From: an uncultured Lachnospiraceae bacterium
GTDB lineage: Bacteria; Bacillota; Clostridia; Lachnospirales; Lachnospiraceae
Assembly (NCBI GenBank): GCA_902781655.1
Contig: CACZJZ010000008.1
Span: 45,109-109,108 of the forward strand
DNA: 64,000 bases
Reading direction: 5' to 3'
In this document: positions 15,518-22,442 of the stretch, in pieces
Numbering within the stretch: the first letter of the stretch is position 1
How the letters are laid out: each line of letters opens with the position of its first letter
The notes under the pieces: model-generated
What the model was told of the DNA's origin: nothing
What the model saw: the letters and a program-made list of their open reading frames with translations, nothing else
Databases searched by the model: none
Program-made: the position numbers and the translations under genes

Positions 15518-16475
15518 TGCCTTTTCCTCCTTCTCTTGCCGCCATAAACAGATACTGCTGCATCAGTCCGGCGCACGGACTGTATCTCTTTGGATCAAAT
15601 CCCTCCGGATAGTGCTCCGCCAGGGTTCGCTGCATCCAGACATCGATCGGGAACGCATCCATGCGATGATACCCGAACAGCATTGTGCAGGAGGCGACCT
15701 TGATTCCCACTCCCCGAATCCGGCGCAGCTCCTCCTGCAGCGCCTCATCGGACAGGGAAGCTTCGAACGCGCCGCCGTCCCTTCCAAGCAGCTCCGGATG
15801 GTTCAGCGCCCACTGCGCCGCCGCGTAGAGATATGGCAGCCGATATCCAAGACTGCAGGTATCCATCCCCCGGAGATGATAGGCGCAGTCCGGCGAATCG
15901 CCCGGATCCATCTCCGTACAGCCAATCTGCATCACCTGCTCCGGAGAGGGAAAGGCATAAAATTCTGTCCCATCCTCTTCGGATATTTTGTTTCCCACCG
16001 CCGCGCAGAGCTTTTCCACGCACTGCCGGATCGCTGGAATATTCTTTCGCTGCGACAAAATAAACGTAGCCAGCGTCTCCCATGGATCCTGACGCAAAAT
16101 CCGTACGCCCGCCTCTGTCTCTGCTGCCCGCCGGAGATACCTGTCCCCCGCCGGAATGCCGGCCCGAAGCTGACGATAATCTTCATCCAGATCAAAATAA
16201 GAATGCCAAAACTCGTGGAATTCCTTCTCCGTGCAGGACAGCCCGAATACACCTCCGTGCGTTCCGCTGGATCCCGTCCGCCTGGAACTATCCCCTTCCT
16301 TCCGGATGTGCAGAATTCTCCCTGAAGCGATGATCCGATAGCCGCCGTCCGCCTCCTTCTTCCAGCGGAAGCACTGACCGCTGCCGGCTATTTTGTCGAG
16401 GTCGAAATCATCCTCCGTCTCGAAGCGCATTCCTCCAAATCTCCCGTCCGCACGGTCAATGCAGGGCTGTGCCAT
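15492..16475 (-). CDS. ogg: 8-oxoguanine DNA glycosylase (OGG1-like)
   Basis: 327 residues of the eukaryote-like OGG family, common in clostridia. The N-terminal domain has FDLDKIAGSGQCFRW. The helical core has PWETLATFILSQRKNIPAIRQCVEKL. The helix-hairpin-helix RRIRGVGIKVASCTMLFG carries the catalytic lysine in GIK, and AFPIDVWMQ gives the catalytic aspartate. It removes 8-oxoguanine from DNA. The ATG at 16475 overlaps the nagB stop by one base (TGATG), with GGGAG ten bases upstream. This is classic translational coupling, although sharing an operon with a sugar enzyme makes no obvious functional sense. Confidence 0.9.
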   Translation of the reverse strand: MAQPCIDRADGRFGGMRFETEDDFDLDKIAGSGQCFRWKKEADGGYRIIASGRILHIRKEGDSSRRTGSSGTHGGVFGLSCTEKEFHEFWHSYFDLDEDYRQLRAGIPAGDRYLRRAAETEAGVRILRQDPWETLATFILSQRKNIPAIRQCVEKLCAAVGNKISEEDGTEFYAFPSPEQVMQIGCTEMDPGDSPDCAYHLRGMDTCSLGYRLPYLYAAAQWALNHPELLGRDGGAFEASLSDEALQEELRRIRGVGIKVASCTMLFGYHRMDAFPIDVWMQRTLAEHYPEGFDPKRYSPCAGLMQQYLFMAAREGGKGNGGNVQHG

Positions 16476-17209
16476 CAGCAAAGATCTCCCATCGCCGCCT
16501 CATCTCCCACGACGTATACACAGGGATGGAGCTGCAGTGCAGAGGCCGGCACCTGCGGTGTAATCGGACCGTGGAACGCCTTTGTGATGATCTCACGCTT
16601 GTCCGCCCCACACGCCATGATAAGAATTCTCCGTGCGCTCATCACGGTTGCGATGCCCATCGTGACAGCCTGCTTCGGAACCTTACTCTCATCGCCGTCC
16701 CAGAACCTGGAGTTGGCACGGATTGTTGACTCCTGCAGGTCTGCCAGATGCGTGCCCCTGTCAAAGCTGTCCCCTGGTTCATTGAACCCGATGTGGCCGT
16801 CATGTCCGATTCCGAGAAGCTGCAGGTCCGCACCCCCGACCGATGCCACAATCTCATCATATTCCCTGCACGCCGCCTGGATGTCATCCGCAAGCCCGTT
16901 CGGCACATGTGTCCTTGTCTTATCAATATTGACATGATCAAACAATTGATGATTCATGAAATAGCGATAGCTCTGCTCATCATTGCCGCCAAGGCCGACA
17001 TACTCGTCCAGATTGCAGGTTGAGACCTCCGAGAAATCGATCAGTCCAGCCTGATTCATCCGGATCAGCTCCTGATATGCGCCGATCGGAGTAGACCCTG
17101 TCGCCAGTCCCAGTACACAATCCGGCTTCAGAATCATCTGCGCCGCAATGATGTCTGCCGCGATCTTGCTCGCGCTGTCATAGTTTTTCCCTTTGTAAAA
17201 ACGAATCAC
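16475..17209 (-). CDS. nagB: glucosamine-6-phosphate deaminase
   Basis: 244 residues converting glucosamine-6-phosphate to fructose-6-phosphate and ammonia. Seen: the phosphate-binding LGLATGSTPIGAY, catalytic STCNLDEYVGL, and GIGHDGHIGFNEPGDSF with the ring-opening histidine. It starts with GTG at 17209, six bases after AGGAGG. It is the first gene of the nagB-ogg-GH2 operon, where NagB and the GH2 enzyme would fit amino-sugar or glycan use. No nagA is near. Confidence 0.95.
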   Translation of the reverse strand: MIRFYKGKNYDSASKIAADIIAAQMILKPDCVLGLATGSTPIGAYQELIRMNQAGLIDFSEVSTCNLDEYVGLGGNDEQSYRYFMNHQLFDHVNIDKTRTHVPNGLADDIQAACREYDEIVASVGGADLQLLGIGHDGHIGFNEPGDSFDRGTHLADLQESTIRANSRFWDGDESKVPKQAVTMGIATVMSARRILIMACGADKREIITKAFHGPITPQVPASALQLHPCVYVVGDEAAMGDLC

Positions 17210-17299
17210 TGCAAACCTCCTCTTATTTCCCCTCTTATTGCTTCCATACTACCATGGAAACGACCCGCGAAATAGACGTTTTCTACTCTCTTCCTTCGC

Positions 17300-17339
17300 A
17301 AAAAAAGCACCCGCAGTCCCTTGCAAGACTGCAGATGCT
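17300..17339 (-). terminator. second terminator of the met operon
   Basis: AGCATCTGCAGTC and GACTGCGGGTGCT pair (with small mismatches) and are followed by seven T on the minus strand. Confidence 0.85.
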
Positions 17340-17397
17340 CCCTCTGCTGCGTTTTTCGTTATTAATACCCTGCAGGTTTCGCACCGCGAAACTTGCG

Positions 17398-17424
17398 TTT
17401 TTCGGCGGCCCCGCCGCCGAAAAA
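17398..17424 (-). terminator. first terminator of the met operon
   Basis: TTTTTCGGCGGC, CCC loop, GCCGCCGAAAAA: a perfect 12-bp stem starting 4 bases after the metQ stop. It works in both directions by symmetry. Confidence 0.9.
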
Positions 17425-17427
17425 CCA

Positions 17428-18384
17428 TTACTGGGCTCCGTCGTACGGAACAACTGCTCCGTCATACGTGTCATTGATGTACTTCACAATCGTATCGCTG
17501 TGCAGCGCATCGGTCAGAGCCTTGATCTTCGGAAGATCTTCATTTCCCTCCTTGACGGCAATGATATTGACATACTGCTGAATCGCGTCGCCATCAGCAG
17601 CCTCTGTCACAAGGGCATCATCCTTGACGCTCAGGCCGTTCTCCAGCGCATAGTTGCCATTGATCACGCCGAACGCAACGGACGGAAGCTGCTTCGGAAC
17701 CTGCGCAGCCTCAACCTCAACCAGCTTCAGATTGTGCGGATTGTCCTTGACATCATTCACGGTTGCCGTGACGCCCACGCCGTCGTTCAGCGTGATCAAA
17801 CCAGCCTGCTGAAGCAGAAGCAGCGCTCTTGCCTCGTTGGTAGTGTCATTCGGAATTGCGATCGCGTCGCCGTCAGCGATTTCGTCGAGGCTCTTCTTCG
17901 TGCCGCCGTAGATGCCAAACGGCTCGTAATGGATTTTGCCGTTGGTGGCAACGACAAGATGCGTGCCGTTCTCTTCATTGAAGGAATTGAGATAGTTGAC
18001 ATGCTGGAAATAGTTCGCGTCAAAATCTCCGGACTCGACGACGTTGTTCGGCTGGACATAATCCTCGAACACCGTGTACTCAAGATCGTAGCCCTGTGCC
18101 TCCAGAACCGCCTTTGCCTGCTCCAGGATCTCGGAGTGCGGGGTCTGCGAGCAAGCGACCGTGATCTTGTTGTCGCCATCTGCCGGCGCTGCTGCAGATG
18201 CCTGTGTATCTGCTGCGGTGGAAGCTGCGGCTGCCGTCTGCGTGGATGCATCCTGCGCCGCCTCTGTCTGGGCAGAAGCTGCTGCGCTCGTCCCGGCCGT
18301 GCTGGCGGTACTGCTGCCGCATCCTGCGAGGACACCCGCCGCAAGTACTGCTGCCGATGCTGCTGCTACAAACTGTTTTTTCAT
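17428..18384 (-). CDS. metQ: methionine ABC transporter substrate-binding lipoprotein
   Basis: 318 residues. A signal peptide ends in the lipobox VLAGCG (Cys near 21). A threonine/alanine-rich linker (about 25-75) follows, then the NLPA/MetQ domain beginning ITVACSQTPHSEILEQAKAVLE with FEDYVQPNNVVESGDFDANYFQH. It binds methionine outside the membrane for MetNI. The ATG at 18384 has GAGAGGAG seven bases before. It is the last gene of metN-metI-metQ and is set off by a 250-base gap that contains strong hairpins. Confidence 0.93.
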   Translation of the reverse strand: MKKQFVAAASAAVLAAGVLAGCGSSTASTAGTSAAASAQTEAAQDASTQTAAAASTAADTQASAAAPADGDNKITVACSQTPHSEILEQAKAVLEAQGYDLEYTVFEDYVQPNNVVESGDFDANYFQHVNYLNSFNEENGTHLVVATNGKIHYEPFGIYGGTKKSLDEIADGDAIAIPNDTTNEARALLLLQQAGLITLNDGVGVTATVNDVKDNPHNLKLVEVEAAQVPKQLPSVAFGVINGNYALENGLSVKDDALVTEAADGDAIQQYVNIIAVKEGNEDLPKIKALTDALHSDTIVKYINDTYDGAVVPYDGAQ

Positions 18385-18426
18385 AATAATGCTCCTCTCT
18401 TGCTGCGCTGACCGCGCTCCTTGGAA

Positions 18427-18477
18427 AGTTACCCTGACTGGTCCGCGGCGCATGCTGCGAAGGTGGAATCAGGGTCT
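18427..18477 (-). other. imperfect hairpin before metQ
   Basis: ACCCTGA and TCAGGGT bound a 50-base fold (inner CTGATTCC/GGACCAG on the minus strand). It lies just upstream of the metQ ribosome site and could set MetQ levels relative to MetNI. Confidence 0.35.
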
Positions 18478-18513
18478 CTTTCACAACTTCGGGGAAGTTC
18501 CCCATCTTTTTAT

Positions 18514-18543
18514 TTACAACAGCGGCTCTGCCGCTGATTGTAA
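18514..18543 (-). repeat. intercistronic hairpin between metI and metQ
   Basis: TTACAA-CAGCGGC and GCCGCTG-TTGTAA pair around TCT with one bulged base. No T-run follows on the minus strand. It is probably an mRNA-processing or stability hairpin that lets metQ be made in excess, as is usual for binding proteins. Confidence 0.5.
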
Positions 18544-18634
18544 CAACTGCCGCCCGCCTGTCGTCCTGTCCCGGACCGCCGGGTCATTACATCAGGCCGA
18601 TTTCCTGCCGATTTCCGGAAAAACACCCGGAATA

Positions 18635-19294
18635 TCAGTTGTGCCGCTTATCCATCTTCACAGAAATCATGGTGCCGATGAACTGGAAGAGCTGGACCAG
18701 AAGAACCAGCAGAATGACGGTCGTCCAGAGAATGTTCGCCTGGTAACGGTAGTATCCATATCGGATGGCAATGTCGCCCAGTCCGCCTCCGCCGATCGTG
18801 CCGGCCATTGCGGAATAACCCAGAATCGTCCCCACCGTGATCGTCGCTCCGGAAATCAGAGAAACCCTGGCCTCACCCAGCAGCACACGAAAAATGATCT
18901 GCAGGTTGCTCGCTCCGGCTGACTGAGCCGCCTCAATGACGCCGTGATCCACTTCATTGAGAGAGGATTCCACCATGCGGGCGATCAGCGGAGCCGCGGA
19001 AATCACGAGCGGGACAATCGTCGCGGTCGAGCCGTAGGTTTTGCCAACCAGAAGCATGGTCAGCGGCATCACCAGAATCAGCATAATCAGGAACGGAACC
19101 GACCGCATGATATTGGCAAACACATCCAGCACGCGGTATACGCCCCGGTTCGGATGAAGCCCCTCCTGGCCGGTGACCGTGAGGGCGATTCCCCACGGAA
19201 GCCCGATCAGATAGCCGATCAGCGTGGAAACAAGCGTCATATACACGGTCTGCCAGACACCTGCGATAATCATATTGATTTCATTTGATGTCAT
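18635..19294 (-). CDS. metI: methionine ABC transporter permease
   Basis: 219 residues with five membrane segments and the permease EAA-type loop VESSLNEVDHGVIEAAQSAGASNLQIIFRVLL, which contacts the ATPase. The N-terminus (IIAGVWQTVYMTLVSTLIGYLIGLPWG) is typical of MetI. It starts one base after the metN stop (TGA-G-ATG), so translation is coupled. Confidence 0.95.
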   Translation of the reverse strand: MTSNEINMIIAGVWQTVYMTLVSTLIGYLIGLPWGIALTVTGQEGLHPNRGVYRVLDVFANIMRSVPFLIMLILVMPLTMLLVGKTYGSTATIVPLVISAAPLIARMVESSLNEVDHGVIEAAQSAGASNLQIIFRVLLGEARVSLISGATITVGTILGYSAMAGTIGGGGLGDIAIRYGYYRYQANILWTTVILLVLLVQLFQFIGTMISVKMDKRHN

Positions 19295-19295
19295 C

Positions 19296-20369
19296 TCAGT
19301 TCACCCCCGCTTCCGCCGCAATGTCCGTGATGTCCTCGACTGCCAGTCCACGCTCCTCCAGATACGCAATCTGCCGGTCGGAAATTCCCTTGTCCGTGGA
19401 CAGCCCGAGAATCATCTCTCCTCTGGCGACGCCGCCCACATCCTTGGTATCGGCCTTCAGAATATTGACTGGTTCCTGGAACGTCAGAATCATGTTGGCG
19501 ATCACCGGCTCATAGGATGAATTCTTTGTAAATACGATGCGAATCCGCCGATGCTCATGCAACTCCGGAACCGTGCTCCCATGCGCAGCGGTCTTTTCCT
19601 GTTCCTTCTCCCACTGATCCGGATCTTTCCCCTCGATGATCAGACGTCTCGCTGCTCTGGATTTCGGATGCGTGAAAATTTCCTCGACCAGTCCCTGCTC
19701 TACGATCTCCCCGTTCTCCACAATCGCCACATTGTGGCAAATCTCCCGGACGACATTCATGGAATGCGTGATAATGACAATCGTAATGCCGGTTTCCCGG
19801 TTGATCTTCCGCAGAAGCTCCAGTATCTGCTGCGTTGTCTGCGGATCGAGAGCGCTCGTCGCCTCATCGCACAGCAAAATCCGCGGGTCGCACGCGAGTG
19901 CTCTGGCAATTGCTACCCTCTGCCGCTGCCCGCCGGAGAGCTGCGCCGGATATGCCTTCGCCTTGCTGGACAGGCCGACCGTCTCAAGCAGCTTCTCCGC
20001 CCTTTTCCGTGCCTCTGCCTTCGGTGTGCCGTGGATCAGCAGCGGAAAGCAGATATTGTCTATCACGGTGCTCTGCATCAGCAGATTGAAATTTTGAAAG
20101 ATCATCCCGATCTTGCTGCGCAGCTCCCGGAGCTCGGACGACGTCAGCGCCGCGAGGTCCTTCCCGCCGATCAGCACCGTTCCCTTCGTAGGGACCTCCA
20201 GATAATTCAGACATCGCACCAGCGTGCTCTTTCCCGCGCCGGACATGCCAATAATGCCGAACACATCTCCCTCCTCTATTTGAAGGGATATATCCTTCAG
20301 CGCCTCGACCGTGGCGTCCTTTGTCTGGAAGGTTTTGTACAAATCCTTCACTTCAATAATGGCTGCCAT
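19296..20369 (-). CDS. metN: methionine ABC transporter ATP-binding protein
   Basis: 357 residues: Walker A GMSGAGKST (about 41-49), Q-loop FQNFNLL, signature LSGGQRQRVAIARAL, Walker B ILLCDEATSALD and switch histidine IITHSM. A C-terminal NIL domain (about 275-350, VFTKNSSYEPVIANMI...) senses methionine to inhibit transport. AGGAGAGGGAG precedes the ATG. It heads the operon behind a leader of about 255 bases with a terminator. Confidence 0.95.
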   Translation of the reverse strand: MAAIIEVKDLYKTFQTKDATVEALKDISLQIEEGDVFGIIGMSGAGKSTLVRCLNYLEVPTKGTVLIGGKDLAALTSSELRELRSKIGMIFQNFNLLMQSTVIDNICFPLLIHGTPKAEARKRAEKLLETVGLSSKAKAYPAQLSGGQRQRVAIARALACDPRILLCDEATSALDPQTTQQILELLRKINRETGITIVIITHSMNVVREICHNVAIVENGEIVEQGLVEEIFTHPKSRAARRLIIEGKDPDQWEKEQEKTAAHGSTVPELHEHRRIRIVFTKNSSYEPVIANMILTFQEPVNILKADTKDVGGVARGEMILGLSTDKGISDRQIAYLEERGLAVEDITDIAAEAGVN

Positions 20370-20625
20370 GAAATTTCTCCCTCTCCTTACATATAAAAAA
20401 GCAGCTGCACATCTCTGTATGCAGCTGCTCCCACTTCCTCAGGTACTGATCCCCGGGCCCGTTGCCATTGCCCTGCCGCCCAGCGGCCAAAAAAACATGA
20501 AGCGGAACGATTGCACACAGCTTATTCTGTGAGATACCGATACATCATACAGCACATTGGGGAACACATCATCTTCATAGTATTTTAGTCAATTCCTACT
20601 TGTTTGCTATGTTATTGCGTTGTTG
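20370..20625 (-). promoter_or_regulatory. structured metN leader of unknown class
   Basis: No gene of normal size lies here. The minus-strand RNA would contain GCCGC-TGG-GCGGC, then GGGC...GCCC, then a strong terminator 25 bases before metN. A 19-codon frame (MFFWPLGGRAMATGPGIST) with no clear ribosome site ends a few bases before the terminator stem. The signatures of the SAM-I riboswitch and the T-box GGTGG-ACCGCG were looked for and are absent. Confidence 0.5.
20395..20428 (-). terminator. leader terminator of metNIQ
   Basis: GCAGCTGCA and TGCAGCTGC form a 9-bp stem followed by six T on the minus strand, 25 bases before the metN ATG. Its place inside the leader suggests transcription attenuation. 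Confidence 0.9.
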
Positions 20626-20631
20626 CTACGT

Positions 20632-20660
20632 ACTTTACTCTAACAGTCCCGGAATGTCAA
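20632..20660 (-). promoter_or_regulatory. promoter of metNIQ
   Basis: TTGACA, 17 bases, TAAAGT on the minus strand, in an AT-rich stretch. Confidence 0.6.
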
Positions 20661-20751
20661 ACATTTTATGCGCCAAATATCAAAAACCGACATATATTTC
20701 TATGAGCAAGATTCCCGGGTGCCGGCGGCGCAGTGATAGACACTCACTGTC

Positions 20752-22062
20752 TCAGCGCTCACATTTCCAGAAATAAGCACTGTATGCCGGCAGGTCGGAG
20801 CCTCCGCCGAAATCGTGCTTCTCCCCGCTGATCAAATCAACCGCCTGCCCGCACTCCGCATTAAAATCCGCATGGTACGGAGCTGCATCCGCATTGACCG
20901 CCACCAGCACGCGTTCATGCTCACTCTTCCGTTCAAAAATGCACTGCCGGTTTGTAAGCAGAACGCTCCGGAATCCGCCCTCCGTCAGCGCCTCGGAATG
21001 CTTCTTTGCCGCGGCGAGCCTTGCAATCCAGTCCGTGAGCGCATTCCACTCCGGTTTCTCCACCGCTGGCCGCAGCGCATGATCGCCGTCCCTCTTGTCT
21101 CCCGGGATACCCCACTCACTGCCATAATAAATGCAGGGAATGCCCGGCATCCCGAACGCCAGCGCATAGATCAGCGGCAGATGCTTCGGATTTTGCAGAA
21201 TGCTCGCCACCCTCGTGACATCGTGGTTGTCGACAAAGGTCAGCAGATGATATCCGCGATACAGACACCAGGGATCCGACCCGAACTGGCGCATCAGCGA
21301 GTGATTGATTTCGAACAGATTCATCGAATTGAAGCTGGAATACAGCCCCTTGTAGCATTCGTAATTGGTTGCGGAATCGAACAATCCGTCTCCGCAGACC
21401 GTTTTATAATCGCCCCCGAGGATTTCGCCCACCGTCCAGAAATCCGGCTTCAGCTCTTTTCCAAACGATTCCAGCCTCCGGATGAAATTCCGGTCGAGAC
21501 AGTACGCCACATCAAGCCGCAGTCCGTCGATCCCGAACTCATCCACCCACCACTTCACGGTGTCCAGCAGATAGCGGACCACATCCTCATTCTGCAGATT
21601 CAGCTTCACCAGTTCATAGTGGCCTTCCCAGCCCTCATACCAGAAGCCGTCATTCCAGGCGTCATTCCCGTCAAAATTAATGTGAAACCAGTCCCGGTAC
21701 GCAGAAGCCTGACGCTTCTCCTGGACATCGCGGAAACCGAAGAATCCACGCCCGACATGATTGAACACACCGTCGAAAATTACCCGCATGCCAGCCTCGT
21801 GCAGAGCGCCGCATACCCTTCTCAGATCCTCTGCCGTCCCAAGCCGCACGTCTACCATTCGATAATCTTCCGTGTCATAGCCGTGCGCATCCGACTGAAA
21901 AAGAGGTCCGAAGTAGACTGCATTCACGCCCAGCTTCTGCAGATGTGGAATCCAGTCCAGCACCCTCAGAATCCTGTGCTCCAGCCTGCCGTCATTCTCC
22001 CATGGCGCGCCGCACATGCCGAGCGGATAGATTTGATAAAACACGCTTTGATCAGCCCACAT
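20752..22062 (-). CDS. GH13 alpha-amylase family protein
   Basis: 436 residues of the catalytic barrel with a short C-terminal domain. GH13 regions in order: GMRVIFDGVFNHVG, GIDGLRLDVAYCLD (nucleophile Asp), FWTVGEILGGD (acid/base Glu) and LTFVDNHDVTRV (third Asp). There is no signal peptide, so it works inside the cell on maltodextrins or similar alpha-glucans. It resembles the neopullulanase/cyclomaltodextrinase group but lacks their N-terminal domain. AGGAGG lies eight bases before the ATG. No sugar transporter is adjacent. Confidence 0.9.
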   Translation of the reverse strand: MWADQSVFYQIYPLGMCGAPWENDGRLEHRILRVLDWIPHLQKLGVNAVYFGPLFQSDAHGYDTEDYRMVDVRLGTAEDLRRVCGALHEAGMRVIFDGVFNHVGRGFFGFRDVQEKRQASAYRDWFHINFDGNDAWNDGFWYEGWEGHYELVKLNLQNEDVVRYLLDTVKWWVDEFGIDGLRLDVAYCLDRNFIRRLESFGKELKPDFWTVGEILGGDYKTVCGDGLFDSATNYECYKGLYSSFNSMNLFEINHSLMRQFGSDPWCLYRGYHLLTFVDNHDVTRVASILQNPKHLPLIYALAFGMPGIPCIYYGSEWGIPGDKRDGDHALRPAVEKPEWNALTDWIARLAAAKKHSEALTEGGFRSVLLTNRQCIFERKSEHERVLVAVNADAAPYHADFNAECGQAVDLISGEKHDFGGGSDLPAYSAYFWKCER

Positions 22063-22235
22063 TGCCTCGTCCTCCTTTCAAACTCCGGCCTATTGTAGCA
22101 CACGCCCCCGCGCCCTGCCACCGCGCCGGTCAGTCTGCAGCCGACGACGCATACGGCACAAGTGATATTTCCTGCTCCCTCCATGGTAGGTGTATGTGCC
22201 GGGTGTTGGGAGGACGTACTGCGTGCTTTTAATAT

Positions 22236-22250
22236 TGACTCTACGAGTCA
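22236..22250. promoter_or_regulatory. operator-like palindrome
   Basis: TGACTC-TAC-GAGTCA, perfect 6-bp arms, flanked by AT-rich sequence about 175 bases upstream of the GH13 start. The size fits a dimeric repressor site. Confidence 0.35.
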
Positions 22251-22357
22251 TAAATGGTATTTCGTTCCTGTTTTTCTGCGTTCCTTCCGGTCAATATCCC
22301 CGCTTTCCACCATTCGCACCGGTCAATAATTCGCGGAAATCCCCAAAATCCACAGAG

Positions 22358-22366
22358 TTATCCACA
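22358..22366 (+). promoter_or_regulatory. DnaA-box consensus match
   Basis: TTATCCACA is an exact DnaA-box consensus, with a partial ATCCACAG seven bases before. One full box without dnaA or clustered repeats is not an origin. It could titrate DnaA or be chance. Confidence 0.35.
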
Positions 22367-22442
22367 TTTTTTGTGATTTTGGCCGCGTTTTTTCTTTAAG
22401 TTTTCTGAATACAGAACGTATTTTCATTATGAATAGTTCAAT

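Larger units (their letters stand above)
22063..22442. other. AT-rich intergenic region
   Basis: 380 bases without a convincing gene. It holds a palindrome (22236-22250), two direct copies of CCGGTCAATA about 30 bases apart (near 22288 and 22318), and a DnaA-box match. The right part is T-rich (GCGTTTTTTCTTTAAGTTTTC). Confidence 0.5.

Noticed and set aside
20370-20625. SAM-I riboswitch or methionine T-box before metN
   Set aside because: Expected from the operon, but the conserved cores of both classes were not found. GAAG-ATG occurs, but far too close to AGTA to form a stem I.
22340-22380. Replication origin
   Set aside because: Only one full DnaA box plus one partial, no dnaA/dnaN genes and no clustered boxes.
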